Source: Gemmatimonadota bacterium
Lineage (GTDB): Bacteria; Gemmatimonadota; Gemmatimonadetes; Gemmatimonadales; GWC2-71-9
Reading direction: 5' to 3'
NCBI GenBank assembly: GCA_022573095.1
Contig: JACZUR010000158.1
Coordinates: forward strand, 1-5,474
Length of the DNA: 5,474 nt
Position numbers and translations under genes: made by a program. Positions 1-5,428 of this stretch are shown here, piece after piece. The notes beneath the pieces are model-generated. The model was not told the DNA's origin and did not search any database. It worked only from the letters and a program-made list of their open reading frames with translations. How positions within the stretch are numbered: the first letter of the stretch is position 1; each line of letters opens with the position of its first letter.

Positions 1-1
1 C

Positions 2-316
2 GGCGTCGGTGATCGGTCGGCTACGCTGCAAGATGTGTTGGTGAGAGCGGGAGAGGCCCATGCGACCGAAATCCATCTGGATACGGATGAGGCGAGCGCG
101 TTCGGCGTGTCCGATGGAGACAAGGCGACAATACTTGGTAAGTCGGGTCGAAATGCAGGTAGAGCAACTACTGGACGCCGCTTGGTCACTGAGCGAGATG
201 TCGCTGCGATCGCGGCCCGAGGAGAGACTCTCTCTCGCGGTGAAAAATGTGTTGTAACTCCGGCTGCACGCGATCGCGCTAAGGCTCTCGGTATCTGGCG
301 TGAAACCCGTGAGTGA
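2..316 (+). CDS. PduL-like phosphate acyltransferase (phosphotransacylase), C-terminal part
   Basis: The 5' end lies outside the window; the frame is open from base 2 to the TGA at 314-316. PduL enzymes exchange CoA for phosphate on an acyl group (acyl-CoA + Pi to acyl-phosphate + CoA), usually acetyl or propanoyl, with a two-metal site. What is seen: the segment VLVRAGEAHATEIHLDTDEA (bases 35-94), which closely follows the PduL signature 'VLVRVS..F.LEMHIDTDEAN'. Its His (codon 74-76) is, from memory of the family, a metal ligand. The paired HxH motifs expected earlier are off the window. About 45 residues after this domain (RLVTERDV...VVTPAARDRAKALGI) form a C-terminal extension of a kind I recall on some PduL homologues. 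The 3' end overlaps the thioesterase gene by 17 bases, so the two are probably co-transcribed. No microcompartment shell gene is visible, so the metabolic setting is unknown. Confidence 0.75.
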   Translation, partial: GVGDRSATLQDVLVRAGEAHATEIHLDTDEASAFGVSDGDKATILGKSGRNAGRATTGRRLVTERDVAAIAARGETLSRGEKCVVTPAARDRAKALGIWRETRE

Positions 317-734
317 TGCCGCGACTCCTGTAGAGCTCAGAGTTAGATATGCGGAAACAGATCAGATGGGGGTCGCGTATCACTCTCACTACCTAGTCTG
401 GTGTGAGGTGGCACGTACCGATCTAATGTGCCAACTTGGGGTACGGTATAGAGAATTGGAGGAATTGGGTGTCCGGCTGGCTGTCGTGGATGCCCGTGTT
501 AGATACAGATCGCCAGCACGCTACGACGACTTGTTGCGTATACACTCTTGGATTCGTGATACGAGTTCGCGCAGGGTTATTTTTGGATACTGGGTGGAAA
601 AGGCTGACGATTCGACCTGTCTTGCCACTGCCGAGACCGCACTAATGGCGCTCGATAATAGGAATCAAATAAGCAGAATCCCTACATTTGTTCAGGAAAA
701 ATTGGTACCTGTTTCGGACCCTATGCGCATTTAG
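300..734 (+). CDS. Acyl-CoA thioesterase, YbgC/FadM-type hotdog fold (4HBT family)
   Basis: A complete 144-residue protein, the usual length for single-domain hotdog thioesterases, which hydrolyse acyl-CoA to free acid and CoA in the cytoplasm. The N-terminal signature is clear: VRYAETDQMGVAYHSHYL (residues 15-32) matches the YbgC/4HBT pattern 'V.Y.DTD..GvvYH.nYl'. D21 is the expected catalytic acid and H28 the conserved His. It is followed by a helix with the conserved E-x-A-R-T (residues 36-40). The rest, including V..a.VrYr.PArYDD and the late A.taL.aLD strand, fits the fold. The start used is GTG 300; an in-frame GTG at 309 is a second option that removes three residues. Neither has a clear ribosome binding site; AAGG at 281-284 is rather distant. 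It overlaps the PduL-like gene upstream by 17 bases and the HEAT-repeat gene downstream by 47. Substrate chain length cannot be read from the sequence. Confidence 0.9.
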   Translation: MKPVSDAATPVELRVRYAETDQMGVAYHSHYLVWCEVARTDLMCQLGVRYRELEELGVRLAVVDARVRYRSPARYDDLLRIHSWIRDTSSRRVIFGYWVEKADDSTCLATAETALMALDNRNQISRIPTFVQEKLVPVSDPMRI

Positions 735-2736
735 CGCAGTAGCCGGTGTATTCGCATCGCCGCTAGTAGCCCAGGACGAGGCGGTCGCGGATGCGCTTGC
801 GCGTCTGATGGCGGCAGAAGATAGACGCGAATATGAATCCGAAGTTCTCGGCAATTCCTCCCGCTACCCGGACCCGATCGTAAGGCGCCAAGCAGCGTTA
901 TCGATGGGCCGCTTGGGAGATCCCGCAGCTATCCCACTGCTATTCGAGATGCTACTGGATAGCGACTCGACGGTTCGACGGAACGCGGCGTTTGCTCTCG
1001 GATTGATTGGTGACCTTTCCGGTTTTGACAGACTGCGCGAGTTCGTTCTGGATACGCCGGGAGAAGAACATTACGAGGCGCACGCGGAAGCAGTGACGGC
1101 GATTTCCCGCATCGGTGGCTCCGAAGCCACCGAGTTCTTTAGGGAATTCTTGGGAAGGTTCCAAAACGTCGGGGAGGAGGGACCACCCCCATCTATTGTT
1201 CGCGCACTAGTGGATTCGTGGAGGCTGCGCGAGAACGCTCCGGTGGATTTACTTGTGCGATTTGCCGAGTCGGAGAACTACCAGACGCGCTGGAGTGCAA
1301 TTTATTCGCTAGCGCGGCTAAGGGACTCACGTGGAGCGACGACCTTGCTTGCAGCCACCGGCGATGAGGATGCCGAGATAAGGTCGTTGGCTGTCAGGGC
1401 TCTCGATGCAACGTTTGCGGATTCTTCAGGCTTAGATAGAGCTGCGCTTGCCGGTCGCGTGCGACGATTGGTAAATGATGATCACGAGCACGTGCGAATT
1501 AATGCGCTTCGTGCGCTGGCCACCTTCGCTGATTCGAATCTTGCTCCGGTGGCGATCGACAGAATGTCCGATCAGAAAGCCAATGTTCGGGTCCAGGCCC
1601 TTGTCACGCTCGGACGGCTCGGTGGTAGCGAGTCGGTCGCGGTGCTGCGGGAGCGTCTCGACGATAGAAATTTCGCGATCAGGCGCCAGGCTCTCATAAG
1701 CTTGAGTTCGATACCTGGATCGGGAGCGCTGGAGTTTCTAGGTGAGTGGTTTGCAAGCGGCGACTGGAGGGATCGTATCGTTGCCGCGCAGGGGCTTGCC
1801 GCCGTCGAAGGGGACACTGCTCTGGCCTGGTTAGAACATCTCAGCGGAGACGAGGATCCCCGCGTTGCCGCTGCCGCGCTCTCTGGAGCGGCACGTGTCG
1901 ATTCGACCTATGCCAGGTTCATTGCGCGAGAATTGATCGGCCATGCGGATGCCGTAGTTCGCGCTGCTGCTGCCGCTCAGATTGCGGTTGAACCGGACGT
2001 TGCTGACATCCAACCCTTAGCGGATGCCTTTCGGCTATCGCAAAGCGACAGCATCAGTGACGCACGCATAGCGATCGTCAGAGCGCTTGGCGCAGTTTCA
2101 CAGCTCGGCCCCGGGGCAGCTATGGCGGTGGAAAGCGGTTTCCTCGATCTGTTCGGGGAGCCTGACGACTATCTCGTGCGCCGTGCAGCGGAGCAGAGTT
2201 TTCCCGCTGCTGCTGCGCGGTGGCGGCCTGCAATTCCTCTAATGACTCGCCGCGAGCTGGGTGACTATAGGGAGATCGCCCGCAATCTTATCTTGCCTGC
2301 CGCGCGTAGCGGAGTAGTACCTAGGGTAACGATCGAAACGGATCGTGGTCGAATCGAGCTGTCGCTGCTGCCGATTGAAGCTCCTCTCACAGTTCAAAAT
2401 TTTCTGGAACTGATCGATCGCCGTTTCTTTGATGGAGGTGTGTGGCATCGTGTGGTGCCGAACTTTGTCATTCAAGATGGCGATCCTCGGGGCGACGGGC
2501 AGGGTGGTCCCGACTACGCCATACGAGACGAAATCAATGTTGAGCGGTATGAGAGGGGGACCCTGGGCATGGCGTTGTCGGGTCCCGATACCGGTGGTAG
2601 TCAGTTCTTTATTACGCACAGCGCGCAGCCGCATCTCGATGGGATCTATACCGTGTTCGGAAGGGTAGTATCGGGCTACAACGTTCTCGACAATATTACA
2701 CAGGGTGTTACCATAAGGCGTATCCGCAAATCTTAG
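688..2736 (+). CDS. Exported HEAT-repeat protein with C-terminal cyclophilin-type peptidyl-prolyl isomerase domain
   Basis: A 682-residue protein in three parts. Residues 1-28 look like a signal peptide (basic FRKNWYLFR, hydrophobic core, then PLVA before QDEAV), which places the protein in the periplasm or outer envelope. Residues about 60-530 hold roughly a dozen helical HEAT/PBS-lyase-like repeats of 30-33 residues; examples begin at DPIVRRQAALSMGRLGD (62-78) and DSTVRRNAAFALGLIGD (93-109). Residues 545-680 are a cyclophilin domain. By alignment to human CypA from memory, R588, F593, Q596, Q639 (GSQFF), F641 and L650 match the active site, while Trp121 is H649 and His126 is Y654. Departures at the last two positions are common in bacterial cyclophilins, so activity (proline cis-trans isomerisation) is plausible. 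TTG 688 is the only start that keeps the signal peptide: an in-frame stop lies at 670-672, and no ATG or GTG follows before the hydrophobic core. The HEAT array probably binds client proteins, which is inference. Confidence 0.93.
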   Translation: MFRKNWYLFRTLCAFSAVAGVFASPLVAQDEAVADALARLMAAEDRREYESEVLGNSSRYPDPIVRRQAALSMGRLGDPAAIPLLFEMLLDSDSTVRRNAAFALGLIGDLSGFDRLREFVLDTPGEEHYEAHAEAVTAISRIGGSEATEFFREFLGRFQNVGEEGPPPSIVRALVDSWRLRENAPVDLLVRFAESENYQTRWSAIYSLARLRDSRGATTLLAATGDEDAEIRSLAVRALDATFADSSGLDRAALAGRVRRLVNDDHEHVRINALRALATFADSNLAPVAIDRMSDQKANVRVQALVTLGRLGGSESVAVLRERLDDRNFAIRRQALISLSSIPGSGALEFLGEWFASGDWRDRIVAAQGLAAVEGDTALAWLEHLSGDEDPRVAAAALSGAARVDSTYARFIARELIGHADAVVRAAAAAQIAVEPDVADIQPLADAFRLSQSDSISDARIAIVRALGAVSQLGPGAAMAVESGFLDLFGEPDDYLVRRAAEQSFPAAAARWRPAIPLMTRRELGDYREIARNLILPAARSGVVPRVTIETDRGRIELSLLPIEAPLTVQNFLELIDRRFFDGGVWHRVVPNFVIQDGDPRGDGQGGPDYAIRDEINVERYERGTLGMALSGPDTGGSQFFITHSAQPHLDGIYTVFGRVVSGYNVLDNITQGVTIRRIRKS

Positions 2737-2750
2737 CAGAACGCAATTCC

Positions 2751-4334
2751 TTGGCCAGAAGAGTTTTCTTTCTAATCGCAGCAACATGTTTTGTCGCGCC
2801 GACAGCCAGCGCGCAAATAAACGTGTTCGGCCAAAACAAGATTCATTATCGGGACTTCGAGTGGCAGGTTCTCAGAGGTGAGCACGTGGATCTGTACTAT
2901 TATCCCGAAGAGGACGAACTGGCACGGTTAGCTCTTGTTTATGCCGAAGAGAGCTTCGACACGCTGGAAGTAAAATTCGGGCACTCGCCCAGGCGGCGCA
3001 TCCCCATGATCATCTACGCGTCGCATGCCGATTTTGAACAGACGAACATTCTGCCGTTTGTGCCTCCAGAGGGGATTCTGGGAGTTACCGAGTTTCTCAA
3101 ACGTCGCGTTGCGCTCCCGTTTAATGGAAACTATGCACAATTCCGCCACACTTTGCGGCATGAACTCGTGCATTTCTTCCAGCTGAGTATCCTGTCAGAA
3201 ACCCGGCGCCGGCACCCGCGCAGAGTTCGGGTTCGTCTGCCCTTGTGGTGGTCGGAAGGCTTGGCAGAGCATTGGTCGGAAGGGGAGGACACGATCGATG
3301 AAATGTTCCTGCGCACGATTACGATTGAGGGATTGCTGCCGAGTATCGAGCGGCTGAATTTCGTCAGGTCCAATGTCGTGTACCCGCTCGGGGGATCGAT
3401 TCACAACTGGCTTGCGGATCGTTTCGGTGATTGGCGCGTGCAAGTGATGTACAGGGATCTGTGGAAGTATCGAGATTTTGCCGCTGCTATTCAGGGTATC
3501 TACGGCGTGTCGATCGACGATCTGAGCAGGCAGTTTCAGTTCTATTTTAGACAGAAATACTTCCCATCGATCAACGAACGGACGCCCGTCGCTACTACAG
3601 CCACGAGACTCGAGGACTTCGCCATCAAGCCGGTAGCCTACCGTAGCGCTCGCGACTCGATCACACGTTTCCTTTTCATGTCTCCCAGCACCGGATACAT
3701 GAATATCTATTCGATGGATTGGTATGGTGAAAATCGCGAGACTGTCATTAGGGGCGAAAGATCAGCAGAATTCGAATCCTTCCATCCGTTTGCGTCGCGC
3801 CTGGATGTTCGCGATGATGTCGTCGTTCTGTCGAGTAAGTATATGGAACGTGACGCCCTCTTCTTCTGGGACATGAACACGGGCGAGATGGTTGGGAGAT
3901 ATCAGTTTCTTAATCTCGTATCGATGCGTTCGCCGTCGTGGAGTCCCGACGGGACGGCAGTCGTATTCAGTGGTCTGACGGTCGGTGGATACTCAGACCT
4001 CTACCTGTTACGTCTTCCTGCGGGTGATCTCGATCAGCTGACGAGCGACCGATTCGAGGATCTCGATCCCAGCTTTAGTCCAGATGGCAATAGCATCGTG
4101 TTCGCTTCGGATAGGACGCCGCTTGGTGCATCAGGGGCAAAGAATCTCTTTATTCTGGATCTAGAGACGCTCGAGACTAGATATGTGACGTACGGTGCCT
4201 GGGTGGATCAAACCCCCCGGCCGTCGTACCGGAAGCCGTGGGAAAGGCGAGCGTCAGCGTTGTGTTGGCTCCGTGAACGCCCAAGCTGGCCTGTGGGTCG
4301 GAAAAATCAATCGCACCGGCGAACTCGGCGTTGA
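2751..4334 (+). CDS. Exported MA-type zinc metallopeptidase with TolB/PD40 beta-propeller, 3' end replaced
   Basis: The frame encodes 527 residues, but family-like sequence stops near residue 490. Residues 1-21 are a signal peptide ending TASA before QINVFGQNK. Residues 25-280 are a gluzincin-like peptidase: HELVH (137-141) is the HExxH zinc motif, and WWSEGLAEHWSEG (166-178) is the downstream EGxAE element whose E169 probably gives the third zinc ligand. From about residue 300 the protein becomes a TolB-like propeller, with blade motifs SPSWSPDG (394-401) and DPSFSPDG (439-446), 45 residues apart. The third blade starts in register (DQTPR, 486-490) but W/F-SPDG is replaced by PSYRK, and the last 37 residues are basic, unstructured-looking read-through to TAA/TGA-type chance stop at 4332-4334. 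Full-length relatives, as I recall, go on for hundreds of residues, some with a barrel domain. Start TTG 2751 lies 14 bases after the previous stop and has no clear ribosome binding site. Likely role: envelope proteolysis. Confidence 0.85.
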   Translation: MARRVFFLIAATCFVAPTASAQINVFGQNKIHYRDFEWQVLRGEHVDLYYYPEEDELARLALVYAEESFDTLEVKFGHSPRRRIPMIIYASHADFEQTNILPFVPPEGILGVTEFLKRRVALPFNGNYAQFRHTLRHELVHFFQLSILSETRRRHPRRVRVRLPLWWSEGLAEHWSEGEDTIDEMFLRTITIEGLLPSIERLNFVRSNVVYPLGGSIHNWLADRFGDWRVQVMYRDLWKYRDFAAAIQGIYGVSIDDLSRQFQFYFRQKYFPSINERTPVATTATRLEDFAIKPVAYRSARDSITRFLFMSPSTGYMNIYSMDWYGENRETVIRGERSAEFESFHPFASRLDVRDDVVVLSSKYMERDALFFWDMNTGEMVGRYQFLNLVSMRSPSWSPDGTAVVFSGLTVGGYSDLYLLRLPAGDLDQLTSDRFEDLDPSFSPDGNSIVFASDRTPLGASGAKNLFILDLETLETRYVTYGAWVDQTPRPSYRKPWERRASALCWLRERPSWPVGRKNQSHRRTRR

Positions 4335-4881
4335 TGAGGTCGCTTCCGGAGGCGTTGGGGTCGCCGACGTTGATGATGCCCATTGCCGTGAGTATTGAAT
4401 CCGGGTTCAGCCGATGGGTTCTCGTTACGCCGGTGTTGGGGCCGGCGAAGGTTATCGCATGACGAAAACCCGCGGGGTTAGTCAAGGATCCGCTGATATC
4501 GGTATTACCAAGGAACGCCAAAGTACCCACGGTGGTATCGCCGGTCGACGTTTGCTGCCAGTCGGTCCTGATTGTGGCGAGACGGCTTTCCGTCTGCGTT
4601 ACGATCCCCGCGTTGACAAAACGACCCGGGTTCTTGGGTGTATTGGTGATGATCGAGTACGCGCTATTGAGATTGAGGTTGATGTCAAACGTACTGCCGT
4701 CCGCGTTTTGCAACACGGCGCCGTTGTCGAGCACGATATCGCGGCCTTGCCAGCGGAACCCGCCCTCCGCGATGACAGTGCGTCCATCGAGCGTGAGGCC
4801 AGAGACGGCGCGTACCAATCCTTGCGTCGTAGTCGTGCCTGGTCCTGACATGATTCCATCCCAGCGGAATGCACCCGACAC
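4177..4881 (-). CDS. Beta-helix/autotransporter-like surface protein fragment
   Basis: The minus-strand frame is open from 4953 to a TAG at 4177-4179. The GTG at 4881 is simply the first possible start and is probably an internal Val. The product is rich in Gly, Asn, Thr, Ser and Ala, has no Cys, and reads as short beta strands with turns. Numbered from 4881, FRWDGIMSGPGTT (5-17) and FRWQGRDIVLDNGAVLQN (42-59) are two degenerate copies of the 'f.W.GG..SG.Gt...l..n.a.l.N' pattern that I recall from beta-helical passenger domains of large secreted or autotransporter proteins. LDGRTV, STFDINLNLNS and GTLAFLGNTDISGSL fit the same style. Family members run to many hundreds of residues, so both ends are missing here. 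The last dozen codons, below about 4222, belong to the neighbouring propeller gene read backwards. No signal peptide or barrel is present. A function in adhesion is only inferred. The plus-strand frames over this stretch are lower in quality and judged to be shadows. Confidence 0.55.
   Translation of the reverse strand: MSGAFRWDGIMSGPGTTTTQGLVRAVSGLTLDGRTVIAEGGFRWQGRDIVLDNGAVLQNADGSTFDINLNLNSAYSIITNTPKNPGRFVNAGIVTQTESRLATIRTDWQQTSTGDTTVGTLAFLGNTDISGSLTNPAGFRHAITFAGPNTGVTRTHRLNPDSILTAMGIINVGDPNASGSDLINAEFAGAIDFSDPQASLGVHGANTTLTLAFPTASGTTAGGFDPPRHRTSHI
4212..4226. other. Junction between two unrelated truncated genes
   Basis: On the plus strand the propeller gene keeps its blade register to codon 490 (CGG, 4218-4220) and loses it at codon 491. 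On the minus strand the beta-helix-type reading stays compositionally consistent down to about 4222 (ending ...FPTASGTTAGG) and then runs through DPPRHRTSHI to a TAG at 4177-4179, inside what is clearly propeller coding sequence. Both genes therefore lose their 3' ends within about ten bases of each other, at a C-run followed by GGCC. No terminal inverted repeat, target-site duplication or terminator is visible at the joint. The cause may be a genomic rearrangement, an element edge, or an assembly chimera; the sequence alone cannot decide. Confidence 0.65.
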
Positions 4882-4964
4882 ATTGGTGTCACCGACAAAC
4901 GGTATGGTGCGCCGCGCCGTTCTGCGATGGCGGCGGTCGCGTATTCGCTGCCGTCAGCGAACCA

Positions 4965-5051
4965 TTACGTCGCGAGCGTGATCGAAGTCGTTATATCGGA
5001 ACCGCCCACTACCGCCGTGGCGGCGAATACCTGAACCATGGGTCTAGACAT
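4965..5051 (-). pseudogene. 28-codon ORF with strong ribosome binding site; possible broken start of the beta-helix gene
   Basis: ATG at 5051 follows an excellent ribosome binding site and begins MSRPMVQVFAATAVVGGSDI; the frame ends at TAA 4967-4965 after 28 residues. I do not recognise the peptide. It may be the N-terminus of the beta-helix protein that follows on the same strand, but reaching that frame (open only below 4953) needs two frame changes: one near 4967 into the frame reading NGSLTAANTR, open until the TGA at 4891-4889, and a second before that stop. A second in-frame ATG lies at 5039. The alternatives are a short leader-type ORF, or sequencing errors that split one intact gene. 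The hydrophobic run is short and does not make a convincing signal peptide. Confidence 0.4.
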
Positions 5052-5053
5052 TC

Positions 5054-5066
5054 GATCACCTCCTTT
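5054..5066 (-). promoter_or_regulatory. Ribosome binding site, full anti-Shine-Dalgarno complement
   Basis: On the minus strand AAAGGAGGTGATC is complementary over 13 bases to the usual bacterial 16S rRNA 3' end. GGAGG ends 7 bases before the ATG at 5051, which is ideal spacing. It is far stronger than anything ahead of the four genes of the left part and it decides the 5051 start. Confidence 0.75.
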
Positions 5067-5093
5067 TGCTGTTGAGCCAAGGCCTAAACATTT

Positions 5094-5132
5094 GTCACCG
5101 GCAGTGATTCGTGTCAAGAGGCGAGCGGTGAC
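5094..5132. repeat. Seven-base inverted repeat in the divergent intergenic region
   Basis: GTCACCG (5094-5100) and CGGTGAC (5126-5132) are exact inverted copies with 25 bases between them, and the possible minus-strand -35 box sits inside the gap. The spacing is long for a hairpin terminator but could suit an operator pair. Arms of this length can arise by chance. Confidence 0.25.
5112..5117 (-). promoter_or_regulatory. Possible -35 element (TTGACA) for the minus-strand gene
   Basis: A perfect TTGACA lies 60 bases upstream of the 5051 ATG on the minus strand. At 16-18 bases downstream the candidates for a -10 box (such as CAAATG) are poor, so this is only a weak promoter call in the divergent region. 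Confidence 0.25.
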
Positions 5133-5176
5133 GACGAACAAGATCGCTAACACATTCCTATGATATCGAGGCCGCC

Positions 5177-5299
5177 ATGAAGGCCGACGAAATGCTGGAG
5201 CGCGACGACATGGATTGCAGGGCAGTGTCGCTGTGGATCGTGGATGCCATCAAAGACACGCAGCGGGAGACGCCACGCCCTGGCGAACACCGGCACTGA
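5177..5299 (+). CDS. Small hypothetical protein (40 residues), probably the C-terminal part of a short conserved family
   Basis: ATG 5177 opens a 40-codon frame ending in TGA 5297-5299. The frame is open upstream to 5132 (stop TGA 5129-5131) and reads DIEAAMKADEMLERDDMD across the start. This pattern, followed by a V-x-x-W-I-V-x-A-I segment and a P-x-P-G-E tail, resembles short hypothetical proteins that I associate with Rhizobiales genomes ('IEAAMRADeml..gDldG..vW.RI..AI.EL'). That is recall, not a search. Family members usually carry some 20 more residues before this point. A GTG at 5128 in another frame reads VTTNKIANTFL up to a TGA just ahead of DIEAA, so the native N-terminus may have been lost to a frameshift. 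No clear ribosome binding site precedes 5177. Expected to be a cytoplasmic helical protein of unknown function. Confidence 0.4.
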   Translation: MKADEMLERDDMDCRAVSLWIVDAIKDTQRETPRPGEHRH

Positions 5300-5399
5300 C
5301 CGGCTCAGGCCTGCTGCTACGATGGGCCGAGCCGTGCCCACGATAGTCTTGGGCATGTCCATTCCGCCAGTCGTCGGATCAGCCCAGACTTGCCCTCGT

Positions 5400-5428
5400 G
5401 AGGGGGTGAACCAATGACGCGACTATGA
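5400..5428 (+). other. Ribosome binding site and four-codon mini-ORF overlapping the next start
   Basis: GAGGGGGTG (5400-5408) lies 5 bases before ATG 5414, which encodes only MTRL before TGA 5426-5428. That stop overlaps the ATG at 5425 in an ATGA arrangement. It may be a tiny coupling cistron, or a one-base error that separates the true start at 5414 from the following frame. The stretch between 5299 and 5400 shows no gene I would call. Confidence 0.25.

Noticed and set aside
2239..2787. Minus-strand 182-codon open frame
   Set aside because: It lies antisense to the clearly conserved cyclophilin domain and has no recognisable motif.
4332..4400. A terminator after the propeller gene
   Set aside because: No GC-rich stem followed by a T-run was seen there; the stop at 4332-4334 seems to be a chance stop beyond the junction.
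4414..4981. Plus-strand open frames of about 145 codons across the beta-helix region
   Set aside because: Their products have no recognisable pattern, while the opposite strand reads as a Gly/Asn/Thr-rich protein with repeated FRW-x-G motifs; they are antisense shadows.
5036..5048. CCATGG and TCTAGA sites side by side next to a consensus ribosome binding site, as a sign of vector sequence
   Set aside because: The surrounding bases match no expression-vector leader I know, and two such hexamers can fall together by chance.
5054..5066. Plus-strand GATCACCTCCTTT as the 3' end of a 16S rRNA gene
   Set aside because: The flanks do not match the conserved rRNA sequence (no GGCTG ahead), and no other rRNA is present; a ribosome binding site on the other strand explains it.
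5244..5417. Plus-strand 57-codon frame overlapping the small hypothetical gene and running to the 5414 start
   Set aside because: No ribosome binding site, no recognisable pattern, and it overlaps the better-supported frame.
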